Source: Pseudoxanthomonas mexicana (GTDB lineage: Bacteria > Pseudomonadota > Gammaproteobacteria > Xanthomonadales > Xanthomonadaceae). From it: a stretch of DNA of 47,633 nt. The notes beneath the pieces are model-generated. The model saw only the letters and a list, made by a program, of their open reading frames with translations, did no database searches and was not told the DNA's origin. This document shows, one piece after another, positions 17,400 to 28,860 of this stretch. How positions within the stretch are numbered: the first letter of the stretch is position 1; each line of letters begins with the position of its first letter. A program made the position numbers and the translations under genes. Location: contig NZ_PDWV01000029.1 in the NCBI RefSeq assembly GCF_010093385.1, forward strand, positions 1-47,633, in the 5' to 3' direction.

Positions 17400-18563
17400 T
17401 CATTCCGCACGGCACTCCGGCAATGACAGCGCCTTCGCAATATCGCGCCAGTCGAACGCCGCCACCGCCTGGTCGTCATCGACGGCGTAGAACGCGCCCT
17501 GCGGGAAGCGTGCATCGGCGCTCTGGTCCAGCCACACGCCGTCGGTGTTCGCGGTCCTGTTGCCGGCGAACGCGCCCTTGTAGGCCAGCGTGGTGCGGTC
17601 GAACACATGGAACACGCTGCGGTCCTTGAACTGGTCGGTCGCGATCCAGTAACCGGTGCCGTCCGCGCACTGCGCCAGCGCCATGCCCTCGGCCTGCGCC
17701 TTGAACAGGTCCGCGCCGATGTCGCGGCCGCGGTACGTGCCGTCCAGGCCGTACTCGCGCAAGCGCGTGCCGACGGCGACATCCTCCTCCGCAAGCAACA
17801 GACGGTCGTTCGCCGCATCGCCGAACACCGACTCCGCGATGCGGATCGCACCCACCTCGCCGGTATCGCCGAAGGTGCCGGCCAGGGTGGCCTTCCAGCC
17901 GCCTTCCACGCGCTGCAGGTGGTAACGCTTGAAGCGCTGGCCCAGTTCGGCCAGCGGCGGCGGCGCGTCTCCGTTCTGCGGCGACATGTAGTTGTCGCTG
18001 ACGATCACCTCGTAGGCATCCTTCTGCGGGCGCACCCAGAGGCCGTACGGCTGTTTCAGCTCGTCCGCGCCGAACACGAGCAACGGCGTGAAGTCCGGCA
18101 GCTGGAAGACCTGCACGCGCCGGTTGTCGCGCTCGACCACCAGTACCAGATCGTCGATCACCGCGATGCCGTTCGGCCGCTGCATCTGCCCGAGCTCGCT
18201 GCCCGGGCCGGACACGGTGCGCAGTTGCTTGCCCGTGCTGCCGTCGTAGACGACCAGGCGGTGCGTGTCCTTGGCGGTGGCGATCAGCCAGCGCGTCCCA
18301 TCGGGCGCGCGCCAACTGGCGGGCGAATCGACGTTCTCCGCCGGCGTCGCGGGGGTGATGAAGGCTTCCGGCACCACGACGTGCGCGATCTTCGCCTCGC
18401 TCAGCAGCGGATCCTTCTCGACGTTCTCGTCGGGCTCTTTCTCGCGCGCAGGCGCCTGTGCCACCGGGTCGGCCGCAACCGGCGCATCGGGCTTGCCGCC
18501 GCAGGCGGCCAGCAGGGGAGGGAGGGCAAGCAGGACGAGGCGTGGTTTCACCGGGTTCCCCAT
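17400..18563 (-). CDS. Phytase-like beta-propeller lipoprotein
   Basis: A 387-residue lipoprotein related to 3-phytases of the beta-propeller type, which release phosphate from phytate. The lipobox LLAAC lies near residue 20. A low-complexity linker rich in Ala, Pro and Glu follows, then repeated propeller blades such as WLIATAKDTHRLVVYD, NGIAVIDDLVLVVERDNRRVQVF, DRLLLAEEDVAVGTRLREYG and GYWIATDQF, which match phytase blades including the calcium-site acidic residues. It is the first gene of the phytase-phosphoesterase-pyrophosphatase operon. A Pho box exactly 10 bases before a -10-like TAGAAC lies upstream. Confidence 0.85.
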   Translation of the reverse strand: MGNPVKPRLVLLALPPLLAACGGKPDAPVAADPVAQAPAREKEPDENVEKDPLLSEAKIAHVVVPEAFITPATPAENVDSPASWRAPDGTRWLIATAKDTHRLVVYDGSTGKQLRTVSGPGSELGQMQRPNGIAVIDDLVLVVERDNRRVQVFQLPDFTPLLVFGADELKQPYGLWVRPQKDAYEVIVSDNYMSPQNGDAPPPLAELGQRFKRYHLQRVEGGWKATLAGTFGDTGEVGAIRIAESVFGDAANDRLLLAEEDVAVGTRLREYGLDGTYRGRDIGADLFKAQAEGMALAQCADGTGYWIATDQFKDRSVFHVFDRTTLAYKGAFAGNRTANTDGVWLDQSADARFPQGAFYAVDDDQAVAAFDWRDIAKALSLPECRAE

Positions 18564-18590
18564 GACATGTAGGCGTCAACAAACTGCCAT

Positions 18591-18624
18591 GTTCTACGCA
18601 GGCGTGATGACATTTTCGTGTCAG
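18591..18624 (-). promoter_or_regulatory. Pho box and -10 of the phytase operon
   Basis: On the minus strand CTGACAC-GAAA-ATGTCAT (18624 to 18607) is two 7-base repeats, each one mismatch from CTGTCAY/CTGTCAT, with an A-rich 4-base spacer. Ten bases later is TAGAAC (18596 to 18591). This is the arrangement of PhoB-activated promoters. Confidence 0.72.
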
Positions 18625-18642
18625 CGCACCGCGCGCAACTAC

Positions 18643-18698
18643 CTGTCATCGCGCGGGAACCTGACTGTCATGTGGCCGCCATGTGACGTGCTTACAAA
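18643..18698 (+). promoter_or_regulatory. Tandem Pho-box-like repeats and -10 of the TonB receptor
   Basis: CTGTCAT occurs perfectly at 18643 and 18665, 22 bases (two 11-base units) apart. The Pho box nearest the gene is CTGTCAT-GTGG-CCGCCAT (18665-18682). Ten bases later is TACAAA (18693-18698), the likely -10. Confidence 0.7.
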
Positions 18699-18731
18699 GT
18701 GCCGTTTACTTTCGTCACGGGGACGACACAC

Positions 18732-21107
18732 ATGAAACGCAATGCCTTGGCCGCCTCGCTCGCGCAGGCGCTGTTCTGCGCTGCCCTGCTTCCGGCCAGC
18801 CTCGCTGCCACCGCACAGAACCAGGCGCCGGACGCGGGCACCGCAGGCGATCCCAAGCAACTGGACACGGTGGTGGTGCAGGCCGAGATCGCCTACCGCG
18901 ACCGCACCGACGACATCGCGCCAACCCTGGTCTACGACCTGGAATATTTCCAGCGCTTCGAACCGAACACCGTGGGCGACATGCTCAAGCGCGTGCCGGG
19001 CGTGGGCTTCGTCGGCTCGGACATCATGGAATACGACGGCGTGCAGCTGCGCGGCCTGGGCGGCGGCTATACGCAGGTACTGATCAACGGCAAGAAGGTG
19101 CCGGGCGCCGGCGACGACCGTTCGTTCTATGTCGACCGCATCCCCGCGGAGATGGTGGACCACATCGAGATCAAGCGCAGCGCCAGCGCCAACCGCAGCG
19201 GCGATGCGATGGCCGGCGCGATCAACATCGTGCTGCGCGATGCCTACGAATTCACCGGCAGCTACATCCGCGTCGGCGTGAACCGCTGGGACGATGGCGA
19301 GATCAACCCGACCTTCGGTGCCGTGACCTCGTTCGAAGCGCTCGGCGGGCGCCTGCTGGCGGGCGTGAACGTGCAGGACCGCTACCGCGCCAAGACCAAG
19401 CGCTCCGACCGTTTCACCGACGACACCCTCGAAGAGAAGGTCAGCTGGGAAGATCAGACCGAAGTGAAGGACGGGCGCGACTACTCGGCCAACCTGTCCT
19501 ACACCGCGGACGTGGGCGACACCGGCCGATTCAGCATCGACGGCTTCTACGTCAAGACCGATCGCGACGTGACCGAAGTGTCGTTCGAAGAGGAGCTGGA
19601 CGACGACGAGACCGTCAATATCCGCGTGCCGGGCCGCGACCCGTACGACCAGAAGAACTATGGCATCGGCGCGGAGTACACGTTCGACATGGCCGGCGGC
19701 ACCACCGCCGTGAGTGTCGACTACGCCCGCTTCGAGAACTCGCAGGCCACCACGGAAGGCGAGCAGGTTTACGTGAGCGGTGCGGAGAACTGGGACGACA
19801 CCTGGAGCATTCCGGCGGACGCGGAGTGGGACGAAACCGTCTATGAAGCTGAATCCGTCACCGCCAAGGACGCCGAAACCGGCTTCCGGCTGACCCATGC
19901 GCGCCCGCTGGGCGGCGCCGAACTGGAGTTCGGCGTGGACTACCGCACCAAGAAGCGTGAAGGCCTGCTCATCACGTACGAGTGGGAGGCCGAGGAGGAG
20001 GGCCAGACCCCGGCGTCCCTGGCGGACTACGACCTGGACGGCAGCGTGGCTTCGGTGATCGAGGAAAAGCGCCTGGACCCGTACATCATGCTCAGCGGCA
20101 AGGGTGACGCTTTCTCGTGGGAAGCCGGCCTGCGTTACGAGACCACCAAGTCGGAGGTCGAGTATCTCGAGGATGACGAAAGCGAAGGCCGCGTCAGCAA
20201 GGACTACAACGAACTGCTACCGTCAGTGAACCTGCGCTGGAACCTGGGCGATGCCGACCGCATCAGCCTGTCGCTGGCCAAGACCATCAAGCGCCCGAAC
20301 TTCAACGAACTGCTGCCGGCCCTGCTGGACGGCGAGTTCGGCGACAACGACTACATCGGCAACCCGGAACTGGACCCGGAGACAGCCAACGGCCTGGACC
20401 TCGGCTTCGAACACCGCCTTGGCCGCAAGGGTGTGGTCGGCGTGAACTTCTTCTACCGCGACGTGAAGGACCTGATCGAGATCGTCAATACCGGTGTGCC
20501 CAGCGAAGAGATGCAGGACACCTGGGAAGAGATGATCGAGGACGGCGACGCCGTCGACCTGGCCGACGCGATGGCCCAGGAACCGGCGTCGAGCTGGCTG
20601 TATACCTCGGACAACGTGGGCGACGGCAAGGTCTACGGCTTCGAGTTCGACGTGTCCACGCCGCTGTCGGCGATCGGCCTGGAGAACACCGGCATCTTCG
20701 CCAACTACTCGTGGGTCAAGTCCAAGGTGGACGACTTCCTGGGCGAGCGCCGCTTCAACGACCAGGCCAAGTCGGTCTACAACATCGGCTTCATCCACGA
20801 CCTGCCGACCCTGGGCGCCAGCTTCGGTGCCACGTACCGCAAGCAGGGCGACGCTTACACGCGCCTGCTGGGTGAAGAAGTGCTCATCCGTTACGGCGGC
20901 GAGCTGGACGTCTTCGTCGAGAAGCGCTTCGGCACGAATGTCTCCGTGCGTCTGAGTGCCAACAACCTGCTGGATGCCAGCAAGGACGAGTTCTTCGACA
21001 AGTTCGACACCTTGCAGGACCAGATCGACCGCGACTACGACGAGTACGAGCTGGAAACCGAGGAAGCCGGCCCGAGCTACCAGTTGGTCATGCGCTGGGC
21101 GTTCTGA
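18732..21107 (+). CDS. TonB-dependent receptor of the phosphate-scavenging locus
   Basis: A 791-residue outer-membrane active transporter. A signal peptide (about residues 1-28) precedes [14 protein letters not shown], the likely TonB-box region, then the plug ([10 protein letters not shown]...[20 protein letters not shown]) and a beta-barrel ending in the aromatic residue of YQLVMRWAF. The barrel is strikingly acidic (for example [10 protein letters not shown] and EWEAEEEGQ). It is divergent from the phytase operon and shares a Pho-box-bearing promoter region with it, so its substrate is probably a phosphorylated organic compound or phytate product (inference). The ATG at 18732 is preceded by GGGGAC. 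A terminator lies 31 bases after the stop. Confidence 0.92.
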   Translation: MKRNALAASLAQALFCAALLPASLAATAQNQAPDAGTAGDPKQLDTVVVQAEIAYRDRTDDIAPTLVYDLEYFQRFEPNTVGDMLKRVPGVGFVGSDIMEYDGVQLRGLGGGYTQVLINGKKVPGAGDDRSFYVDRIPAEMVDHIEIKRSASANRSGDAMAGAINIVLRDAYEFTGSYIRVGVNRWDDGEINPTFGAVTSFEALGGRLLAGVNVQDRYRAKTKRSDRFTDDTLEEKVSWEDQTEVKDGRDYSANLSYTADVGDTGRFSIDGFYVKTDRDVTEVSFEEELDDDETVNIRVPGRDPYDQKNYGIGAEYTFDMAGGTTAVSVDYARFENSQATTEGEQVYVSGAENWDDTWSIPADAEWDETVYEAESVTAKDAETGFRLTHARPLGGAELEFGVDYRTKKREGLLITYEWEAEEEGQTPASLADYDLDGSVASVIEEKRLDPYIMLSGKGDAFSWEAGLRYETTKSEVEYLEDDESEGRVSKDYNELLPSVNLRWNLGDADRISLSLAKTIKRPNFNELLPALLDGEFGDNDYIGNPELDPETANGLDLGFEHRLGRKGVVGVNFFYRDVKDLIEIVNTGVPSEEMQDTWEEMIEDGDAVDLADAMAQEPASSWLYTSDNVGDGKVYGFEFDVSTPLSAIGLENTGIFANYSWVKSKVDDFLGERRFNDQAKSVYNIGFIHDLPTLGASFGATYRKQGDAYTRLLGEEVLIRYGGELDVFVEKRFGTNVSVRLSANNLLDASKDEFFDKFDTLQDQIDRDYDEYELETEEAGPSYQLVMRWAF

Positions 21108-21138
21108 TCCGGATCTGCAGCATCTCCATGCTCCAGGC

Positions 21139-21170
21139 AGAAAGCCGGCTCACGCCGGCTTTCTGTTTTG
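21139..21170 (+). terminator. Rho-independent terminator after the TonB receptor
   Basis: Stem AGAAAGCCGGC/GCCGGCTTTCT with a four-base loop, followed by GTTTTG. Confidence 0.88.
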
Positions 21171-21226
21171 TGAGGCAGCGGGGTTTGATGCAGACTTCCC
21201 GTATCGCCAGCCGCCCTGCCCTCGCC

Positions 21227-21859
21227 ATGAAGACCGTCGAAGTCCGCCACCCCCTCGTCCAGCACAAGATCGGCCTGCTGCGGAATGCCGGCCTCAACAC
21301 CAAGGATTTCCGCGAACTGGTGACCGAACTGGGCACGCTGCTGGCCTACGAGGCGACGGCCGACCTGGAACTGACCAGCGAGACCATGGCGGGCTGGGCG
21401 GGTCCGGTGCAGGTGAAGAAGATCGCCGGCGCCAAGATCACCCTGGTGCCCATCCTGCGCGCCGGCCTGGGCATGCTGCCCGGCGTGCTGGCACTGATCC
21501 CCACCGCGCGCGTGAGCGTGGTGGGCCTGCAGCGCGACGAGGAAACCCTGCAGCCCGTGCCCTACTTCGAAAAGCTGACCGGACGGCTGGAGGAGCGCGA
21601 TGCGCTGATCCTCGATCCGATGCTTGCCACCGGCGGCACGCTGATCGCCACGATCGACATGCTCAAGCGCGCCGGGGCGAAACGGATCAAGGGCATCTTC
21701 CTGGTCGCCGCTCCCGAGGGCCTGAGGGCGCTGGAAGCCGTGCATCCCGATGTCGAGGTCTACACCGCGGCCATCGACGAACGCCTCAACGACAAGGGTT
21801 ACATCCTGCCGGGGCTCGGCGATGCGGGGGATCGCATCTTCGGTACGCGGATCGGCTGA
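21227..21859 (+). CDS. upp: Uracil phosphoribosyltransferase
   Basis: A 210-residue salvage enzyme converting uracil and PRPP to UMP. The start [18 protein letters not shown] matches the family opening; earlier in-frame ATGs would run back into the terminator. The PRPP-binding motif DPMLATGGT and the uracil-site segment [13 protein letters not shown] are present. It is separated from the upstream receptor by a terminator and is probably its own unit. Confidence 0.97.
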   Translation: MKTVEVRHPLVQHKIGLLRNAGLNTKDFRELVTELGTLLAYEATADLELTSETMAGWAGPVQVKKIAGAKITLVPILRAGLGMLPGVLALIPTARVSVVGLQRDEETLQPVPYFEKLTGRLEERDALILDPMLATGGTLIATIDMLKRAGAKRIKGIFLVAAPEGLRALEAVHPDVEVYTAAIDERLNDKGYILPGLGDAGDRIFGTRIG

Positions 21860-21904
21860 AACTTCACCGGTCGTAGCGAAGTTTCTTGTTGTGGGCTTCG
21901 GAGG

Positions 21905-22795
21905 TCACGCCGCCAGGGGGCGTGCGTGCAGTTCCGTTACCTCGTGCGCCACACCGAACTTGCCCTTCTCGTCGCGGGTCACCTGCGCCAGCGCGCAGCC
22001 CGGGTCATGGGTGAAGAACAGATGGACGTTGCGTACCAGTTTGTCTTCCAGGAACGCGCGTTTCTCGTCGATCAGCAGTTCGGCATTGCGGTCGTAGCCC
22101 ATGGTGATGGGCACGTGCACCCAGGAACGGCCCGGGATCAGGTCGGCGCAGAACACCACGCCGCCGTGCAGCTGGCCGTCGATGCATTCGGCGCCGACGA
22201 TTTCGGCCAGCATCAGCCCCGGCGTATGACCATCGCTGAAGCTGAAACGGACCGCGTCGCCCAGCGCGTGCGAATACTCGCCCGACACGAGTTCCAGCCG
22301 TCTACTGGATTCCAGCAGCGGCTGCAGTTCCGGGATGAAACTGGCGCGGTCTCGCGGGTGCGGCTTCAGCGCACGCTGCCAATGCTCGGCGCCGACGATG
22401 AAAGTCGCGTTCGGGAACAGCAGCTCCGGTGGGCGGCCGTCCTGCCACGGCGCCAGCAGACCGCCGGCGTGGTCGAAGTGGAGATGGCTGAGCACCACCA
22501 CGTCGACGTCCTCGTGCGAGAAGCCGGCCGCGCGCAGCGAATCCAGCAGCACGTGGCGGTCTTCCTGCACGCCGAAGCGTGCGCGCAGCTTCGGCTCGAA
22601 GAACGCGCCGATGCCGGTCTCGAACAGCACCGTCTTGCCGTTGAGCGGCTGCGCCAGCAGCGCGCGGCAGGCCAGCTCGATGCGGTTCTCCGCATCGGGC
22701 GGCGACCATTTTTCCCACATGGCGCGCGGCGCGTTGCCGAACATCGCGCCGCCATCGAGTTTCTGGGAATTGCCCAGCAGCGACCAGAGTTTCAT
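21905..22795 (-). CDS. MBL-fold metallo-hydrolase
   Basis: A 296-residue metallo-beta-lactamase-fold hydrolase without signal peptide. The metal motif [10 protein letters not shown] is intact, with later ligands at [14 protein letters not shown] and the C-terminal FTHDPG. The start MKLWSLLGN was chosen because the upstream extension is arginine-rich and non-conserved. It has the layout of quorum-quenching lactonases and related thioesterase-like enzymes, but the substrate is not evident. It lies 19 bases after ggt on the same strand. Confidence 0.85.
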   Translation of the reverse strand: MKLWSLLGNSQKLDGGAMFGNAPRAMWEKWSPPDAENRIELACRALLAQPLNGKTVLFETGIGAFFEPKLRARFGVQEDRHVLLDSLRAAGFSHEDVDVVVLSHLHFDHAGGLLAPWQDGRPPELLFPNATFIVGAEHWQRALKPHPRDRASFIPELQPLLESSRRLELVSGEYSHALGDAVRFSFSDGHTPGLMLAEIVGAECIDGQLHGGVVFCADLIPGRSWVHVPITMGYDRNAELLIDEKRAFLEDKLVRNVHLFFTHDPGCALAQVTRDEKGKFGVAHEVTELHARPLAA

Positions 22796-22814
22796 GGCCC
22801 GGATTCTACGCCTC

Positions 22815-24560
22815 TCAGCGCGACGGGGCCGACTCGACGACCTTGGCGGCGCCGACCGGATTGCGCGGGTCGCTGCCACCCATCAGGGTGTTGGTGGCCT
22901 TGTCCCACTCCACCGTCTGCAGGTTGCCCCAGACATGGCTGGAACCGCGACCGCCCTGTGCGGCGTTGCCCGGCACCTTGAACCTGTGGCCCATGGCCTC
23001 CAGCGTCTGCTGCGTGCCGGGGCTGAGTGCGTCGGTCTCCATCTCGATCAGGTCCGGCATCCACTGGTGGTGGAAACGCGGCAGCGCGGCGACCGCCTGC
23101 GGCTCCAGCCCCGCGTCGTAGCCCAGGATGCCCAGCAGCACCATGGTGATGATGCGGCTGCCACCCGGCGTACCCAGCACGGCGACCTTCTGCGGCGACT
23201 CCAGGAAGGTCGGCGTCATCGAGCTGAGCATGCGCTTGCCGGGCTTGGGCGCATTGGCGTCGTAGCCCATCACGCCGAAGGCGTTCGGCGTGCCGGGCTT
23301 CAGCGCGAAGTCGTCCATCTCGTTGTTCAGCAGCACGCCCGTGCCCGGCGGGATCAGGCCCGAGCCGTACAGCAGGTTGACGGTCTGGGTGCCGGCGACG
23401 CGGTTGCCCTCGGCGTCGATGATGGAGAAGTGGGTGGTTTCCTCGTCCTCCAGCGGCGTCTGCTGGCCCGACAGCTGGTCGCTGGGCGTCGCCTTCTGCG
23501 GGTTGATCGTCGCGCGCAGGCCGGCCGCGTAGTACGGGCTGGTCAGCGTCTTCATCGGGATCCGCACGAAGTCCGGATCGCCCAGATAGAACGTGCGATC
23601 GCGGAATGCGCGGCGCATCGACTCGACGATCAGGTGCGTGCGCTGCGCCTCGTCGAGCTTCGACAGGTCGTAGGCGTCGAGGATCTGCAGCATCTGCGTC
23701 AGCGCCACGCCGCCGGACGACGGCGGCGGCGCGGTGGTCACCTTCCAGTCGTTGTACTGGAACGTCAGCGGCTCACGCTCGCGTACCGTGTAGCCGGCCA
23801 GTTCCTTCGCGGTCCACTGCCCGCCCTCGGCCTTCACGCCGGCCAACAGGCGCTTCGCGGTTTCGCCCTTGTAGAAACCGTCGAAGCCCTGCGCGGCCAG
23901 GCGTTCCAGCGTGCGCGCCAGGTCCGGCTGCCTGAAGAGGTCGCCTTCCTTGATCGGCTGTCCGTTCGCGAGGAAGACCGCGCGCGTGCCCTTGTACCGT
24001 TCCATCACCTCGCGGCGCGCCTGGTAGCCACGTGCCATGCGTGCATAGACGGGGAAGCCTTCGCGCGCAGTACGGATCGCGGGCGCCAGGGATGTCTTCA
24101 ACGGCAACCTGCCGTACTTCGCCGCCAGGTGGACGAAGGCGGCCGGCAGGCCGGGGATGCCGGCAGCCCAGGGGCCGTTCTCGGCGCGATCGCGGTTGAA
24201 CTCGCCATTCGGCAGCAGGTACTTGTCCGGCGTCGCAGCCGCAGGCGCGGTCTCGCGCGCATCGATGAAGACGTCCTTGCCGGTCTTGCCGTCGTGCAGC
24301 AGGAAGAATCCGCCGCCGCCCAGACCGGAACTGATCGGCTCCACCACCGACAGGGTGGACGACACCGCGATGGCCGCGTCGAAGGCGTTGCCGCCCTGCG
24401 CGATGACATCCAGTCCCGCCTGCGTGGCGAGCGTGTGCGCGCTGGCGATGGCGACGCCGGGCGGATGCGCCGGGGCGGACGGACGGACAGCGTCGGCCGC
24501 CGGTGCGGCGGGCACGAACGCGCCGAGCAACAGCAGGGCGAACAGATGGCGCTGGGTCAC
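22815..24560 (-). CDS. ggt: Gamma-glutamyltransferase
   Basis: A 581-residue periplasmic enzyme that hydrolyses or transfers gamma-glutamyl groups of glutathione. The GTG start at 24560 was chosen because AGGAGA lies six bases upstream and a signal peptide follows ([20 protein letters not shown]). Features include the [20 protein letters not shown] block, the autoprocessing site with the catalytic threonine in [10 protein letters not shown], and the substrate motif GTPGGSRI. It is made as a single chain cleaved before that threonine. The ferredoxin gene lies upstream on the same strand after a 48-base gap. Confidence 0.94.
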   Translation of the reverse strand: MTQRHLFALLLLGAFVPAAPAADAVRPSAPAHPPGVAIASAHTLATQAGLDVIAQGGNAFDAAIAVSSTLSVVEPISSGLGGGGFFLLHDGKTGKDVFIDARETAPAAATPDKYLLPNGEFNRDRAENGPWAAGIPGLPAAFVHLAAKYGRLPLKTSLAPAIRTAREGFPVYARMARGYQARREVMERYKGTRAVFLANGQPIKEGDLFRQPDLARTLERLAAQGFDGFYKGETAKRLLAGVKAEGGQWTAKELAGYTVREREPLTFQYNDWKVTTAPPPSSGGVALTQMLQILDAYDLSKLDEAQRTHLIVESMRRAFRDRTFYLGDPDFVRIPMKTLTSPYYAAGLRATINPQKATPSDQLSGQQTPLEDEETTHFSIIDAEGNRVAGTQTVNLLYGSGLIPPGTGVLLNNEMDDFALKPGTPNAFGVMGYDANAPKPGKRMLSSMTPTFLESPQKVAVLGTPGGSRIITMVLLGILGYDAGLEPQAVAALPRFHHQWMPDLIEMETDALSPGTQQTLEAMGHRFKVPGNAAQGGRGSSHVWGNLQTVEWDKATNTLMGGSDPRNPVGAAKVVESAPSR

Positions 24561-24608
24561 GATCTCTCCTGGACGATAACCGGGACGGAACACCGCCAGC
24601 GGAGCGGA

Positions 24609-24857
24609 TCAGCCGGCCTGCAGCCGCAGCATCTTCGCCAGCAGTGCTTCGTGGGTCTCAGGATACGCCGGATCGGGATCGATGCACTCCACCGGGCACA
24701 CGACGACACATTGCGGTTCGTCATGATGGCCGACGCATTCGGTGCAGCGCGCCGGATCGATCACGTAGATCGTCTCGCCCATCGAGATGGCCTGGTTGGG
24801 ACAGGCCGGCTCGCAGACATCGCAATTGACGCAGAGCTCGTTGATCTTGAGGGACAT
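24609..24857 (-). CDS. yfhL: YfhL-family 2[4Fe-4S] ferredoxin
   Basis: An 82-residue ferredoxin. The first cluster motif is CVNCDVCEPACP and the second is CTECVGHHDEPQCVVVCPVEC, with the longer spacing typical of the YfhL (Alvin-type) group. The C-terminal helix (ETHEALLAKMLRLQ) is also characteristic. It lies in a same-strand run with coaD and a lipoprotein, a neighbourhood common in gammaproteobacteria. Confidence 0.93.
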   Translation of the reverse strand: MSLKINELCVNCDVCEPACPNQAISMGETIYVIDPARCTECVGHHDEPQCVVVCPVECIDPDPAYPETHEALLAKMLRLQAG

Positions 24858-24866
24858 CTTTTTCCG

Positions 24867-24929
24867 TCATTCCCGCGAAAGCGGGGATGACCTACCGGCC
24901 AAGGCGTGGCCGCCCATGGGCGGCCACGC
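24867..24929. repeat. Two intergenic palindromes
   Basis: GTCATTCCCGC-gaaa-GCGGGGATGAC (24867-24891) is a copy of a very widespread proteobacterial inverted repeat. A perfect 26-base palindrome, built as GCGTGGCCGCCCA/TGGGCGGCCACGC, follows at 24904-24929. No T-tract follows on either strand. Confidence 0.75.
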
Positions 24930-24938
24930 GCGGAAAGG

Positions 24939-25433
24939 TCACTTGGCTTCGACGAACACGTATTCGGCGCCGCTCGGCGCCACCGCGGTCTTCACGCGCT
25001 CGCTGTCCTCGGCCTTGCCGATGAACAGGATGCGCACACCCTTGAAGGTGTCGGCTTCCACGCCGGCGAACGCGGCCACGGCCAGGTCCGCGATCTTGAC
25101 GCTGGACGGCGAACCGAACGCGATCAGGTTGCCGCTGGTCACGCCACGCGCCACCGCGCCCTTGGCCTGCTCCAGCTGGCGGCCGTACTTGGCCTCGAAC
25201 TCCGGATCGGTCTCGGCCGGCAGGTAGTAGACGTACGGGGTGTTGGTGATCGTGCCCATGTTGGCGTCGACCACCTTGCTCAGGTACTCCTTCCACGGGC
25301 CGTCTTCGGTCGTGGTCGGCGCCACCAGGGCGACTTCGGCCGGCCCGGCCGGGGCTTCGTCCTGCTTCTTGCACGCCGCGAACGGCAGCACGAGGCAGGC
25401 GGTCAGCAGCATGCGGGTTGCGATGTTCTTCAT
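24939..25433 (-). CDS. Uncharacterised lipoprotein
   Basis: A 164-residue protein. MKNIATRMLLTACLVLPFAAC is a lipoprotein signal with the lipobox FAAC, followed by KKQDEAP. The mature part begins VALVAPTTTEDGPWKEYLSKVV and continues with GTITNTPYVYYLP, an alternating pattern that suggests a small alpha/beta fold. I recognise no family. It sits between coaD and the ferredoxin gene on the same strand, 44 bases after coaD. Confidence 0.8.
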   Translation of the reverse strand: MKNIATRMLLTACLVLPFAACKKQDEAPAGPAEVALVAPTTTEDGPWKEYLSKVVDANMGTITNTPYVYYLPAETDPEFEAKYGRQLEQAKGAVARGVTSGNLIAFGSPSSVKIADLAVAAFAGVEADTFKGVRILFIGKAEDSERVKTAVAPSGAEYVFVEAK

Positions 25434-25477
25434 GGGTGTTCCCCCTCCTGTTGGATCTGTTGTCGGAATGCGGGCGC

Positions 25478-26634
<1,157 letters not shown>

Positions 26635-26659
26635 GATACGTCCCCGCACAGCGCGCACG

Positions 26660-26686
26660 GTTGAGAAAGCCGGACCCGGCCCATAC
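26660..26686 (+). promoter_or_regulatory. Sigma-32-like heat-shock promoter of htpG
   Basis: GTTGAGAAA (from 26660) and GCCCATAC (26679-26686) resemble the CTTGAAA and CCCCATnT elements of RpoH promoters, with a 13-base spacer. The predicted start lies about 50 bases before the ATG. Confidence 0.6.
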
Positions 26687-26744
26687 ACCGGACCCCATCG
26701 GCCGCAGCCTGCGGCCCGCAACCGATCCACGGAGCACGACCACG

Positions 26745-28643
26745 ATGACCACCGAAACCCGCAAGGAAACACTGGGCTTCCAGGCCGAAGTGAAGCAGCT
26801 GCTGCAGCTGATGATCCACTCGCTGTACTCGAACAAGGAGATCTTCCTGCGCGAGCTGGTCTCCAACGCCGCCGATGCCGCCGACAAGCTGCGGTTCGAG
26901 GCGCTGAAGGACCCGAAGCTGCTGGAGGAAGACCCCAGCCTGCGCATCCGCATCGGCTTCGACGCCGACGCGCGCACGATCACCATCGACGACAACGGCA
27001 TCGGCATGAGCCGCGACGAGGCCGTCGCGCACCTGGGCACCATCGCCAAGTCCGGCACGGGCGAGTTCCTGCGCGCCCTCAGCGGCGACCAGAAGAAGGA
27101 CGCCAACCTGATCGGCCAGTTCGGCGTGGGCTTCTACAGCGCCTTCATCGTGGCCGACCGCGTGGACGTGTTCAGCCGTCGCGCCGGCCTGCCCGCCAGC
27201 GAGGGCGTGCACTGGTCCAGCGCGGGCGAAGGTGATTTCGAGGTGGCCACGGTCGACAAGGCGGAGCGCGGCACCCGCATCGTGCTGCACCTGAAGGAAG
27301 GCGCGGAAGGCTTCGCCGACGGCTGGAAGCTGCGCGGCATCATCAAGAAGTACTCCGACCACGTCGGCCTGCCCATCGAGATGCCGAAGGAGCGCTACGG
27401 CGAGGACAAGCCCGCCGCGCCCGAATGGGAGGCCGTCAACAAGGCCAGCGCGCTGTGGACGCGACCCAAGGCGGAGATCAAGGACGAGGAGTACACCGAG
27501 TTCTACAAGCACATCGCCCACGACTTCACCGACCCGGTGGCGTGGAGCCACAACAAGGTCGAAGGCAAGCTGGAGTACACCTCGCTGCTGTACGTGCCCG
27601 GCCGCGCGCCGTTCGACCTGTACCACCGCGACGGCGCCAAGGGCCTGAAGCTGTACGTGCAGCGCGTCTTCATCATGGACCAGGCCGAACAGTTCCTGCC
27701 GCTGTACCTGCGTTTCCTGCGCGGCGTGGTGGACTCGTCGGACCTCTCGCTCAACGTCTCGCGCGAGATCCTGCAGTCCGGCCCGGTGGTCGACTCGATG
27801 CGCTCGGCGCTGACCAAGCGCGCGCTCGACATGCTGGAGAAGCTGAGCAAGGACAAGCCGGAGGACTACAAGGCGTTCTGGACGAATTTCGGCCAGGTGC
27901 GGAAGGAAGGCCCGGCCGAGGACTACGGCAACCGCGAGAAGATCGCCGGACTGCTGCGGTTCGCCTCCACCCACGACGCCTCGGGCGAACCCAGCGTGGC
28001 GCTGGCCGACTACGTGGCACGCATGAAGGAAGGCCAGGACCGGATCTACTACCTCACCGGCGATGCGTACGTGCAGGTGAAGGACAGCCCGCACCTGGAG
28101 ATCTTCCGCAAGAAGGGCATCGAGGTGCTGCTGCTCACCGACCGCATCGACGAGTGGATGATGGGTTACCTGAGCGAGTTCGACGGCAAGTCCTTCGCCG
28201 ACGTCGCCCGCGGCGACCTGGACCTGGGCGCGCTGGACAGCGAGGACGAGAAGAAGGCCCACGAGGAAACCGCCAAGGCCAAGGAAGCGCTGGTGGAACG
28301 CCTGAAGACGGTGCTGGGCCTGGACGTGGCGGACGTGCGCGTCTCCCACCGCCTGACCGATTCGCCCGCCATCCTGGCCATGGGCCAGGGCGACCTGGGC
28401 GTGCAGATGCGCCAGTTGCTGGAGGCCAGCGGCCAGCAGGTGCCGGAGAGCAAGCCGGTGTTCGAGTTCAACCCCGACCACCCGCTGATCGCCCGGCTGG
28501 ACGCCGAGAGCGACGCCAACCGCTTCAACAGCCTGACCCGCGTGCTGTTCGACCAGGCCGCGCTCGCCGCAGGCGAGAGCCTCAAGGACCCGGCCGGCTA
28601 CGTGAAGCGGCTCAATGCGCTGCTGCTGGAATTGTCGGCCTGA
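26745..28643 (+). CDS. htpG: Chaperone protein HtpG (bacterial Hsp90)
   Basis: A 632-residue ATP-dependent chaperone. The N-terminal GHKL ATPase motifs are present: [40 protein letters not shown]. The middle domain has [12 protein letters not shown] and YYLTGD, and the C-terminal dimerisation domain ends NALLLELSA. The ATG at 26745 matches the family start; an in-frame ATG at 26661 would put the promoter inside the gene. A sigma-32-like promoter lies upstream and a repeat element follows. Confidence 0.97.
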   Translation: MTTETRKETLGFQAEVKQLLQLMIHSLYSNKEIFLRELVSNAADAADKLRFEALKDPKLLEEDPSLRIRIGFDADARTITIDDNGIGMSRDEAVAHLGTIAKSGTGEFLRALSGDQKKDANLIGQFGVGFYSAFIVADRVDVFSRRAGLPASEGVHWSSAGEGDFEVATVDKAERGTRIVLHLKEGAEGFADGWKLRGIIKKYSDHVGLPIEMPKERYGEDKPAAPEWEAVNKASALWTRPKAEIKDEEYTEFYKHIAHDFTDPVAWSHNKVEGKLEYTSLLYVPGRAPFDLYHRDGAKGLKLYVQRVFIMDQAEQFLPLYLRFLRGVVDSSDLSLNVSREILQSGPVVDSMRSALTKRALDMLEKLSKDKPEDYKAFWTNFGQVRKEGPAEDYGNREKIAGLLRFASTHDASGEPSVALADYVARMKEGQDRIYYLTGDAYVQVKDSPHLEIFRKKGIEVLLLTDRIDEWMMGYLSEFDGKSFADVARGDLDLGALDSEDEKKAHEETAKAKEALVERLKTVLGLDVADVRVSHRLTDSPAILAMGQGDLGVQMRQLLEASGQQVPESKPVFEFNPDHPLIARLDAESDANRFNSLTRVLFDQAALAAGESLKDPAGYVKRLNALLLELSA

Positions 28644-28649
28644 AGGACC

Positions 28650-28843
28650 CCTTCTCCCCGCATGCGGGGAGAAGGTGCCCGAAGGGCGGATGAGGGGCGA
28701 ACGGAGAGGCGGGAAGTGAGACGTTTCGTGCGCTGAAGAGGCGTGTCACTCGACAGGGACATCGGTTATTGCCGCATCCCGGCTCCGTCCGCCCCTCACC
28801 CGCCTTCGGGCAACCTTTCCCCGTAAACGCGGAGAGGGAGAGC
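28650..28843. repeat. Composite intergenic inverted-repeat element
   Basis: Starts with the perfect 26-base palindrome CCTTCTCCCCGCA/TGCGGGGAGAAGG (28650-28675), then GCCCGAAGGGCGGATGAGGG, which recurs inverted near 28790-28815 as CCCCTCACCCGCCTTCGGGC. About 110 unrelated bases lie between. It fills the gap between htpG and the rod-like gene. Confidence 0.75.
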
Positions 28844-28860
28844 TCACATGGATGCCGGCG

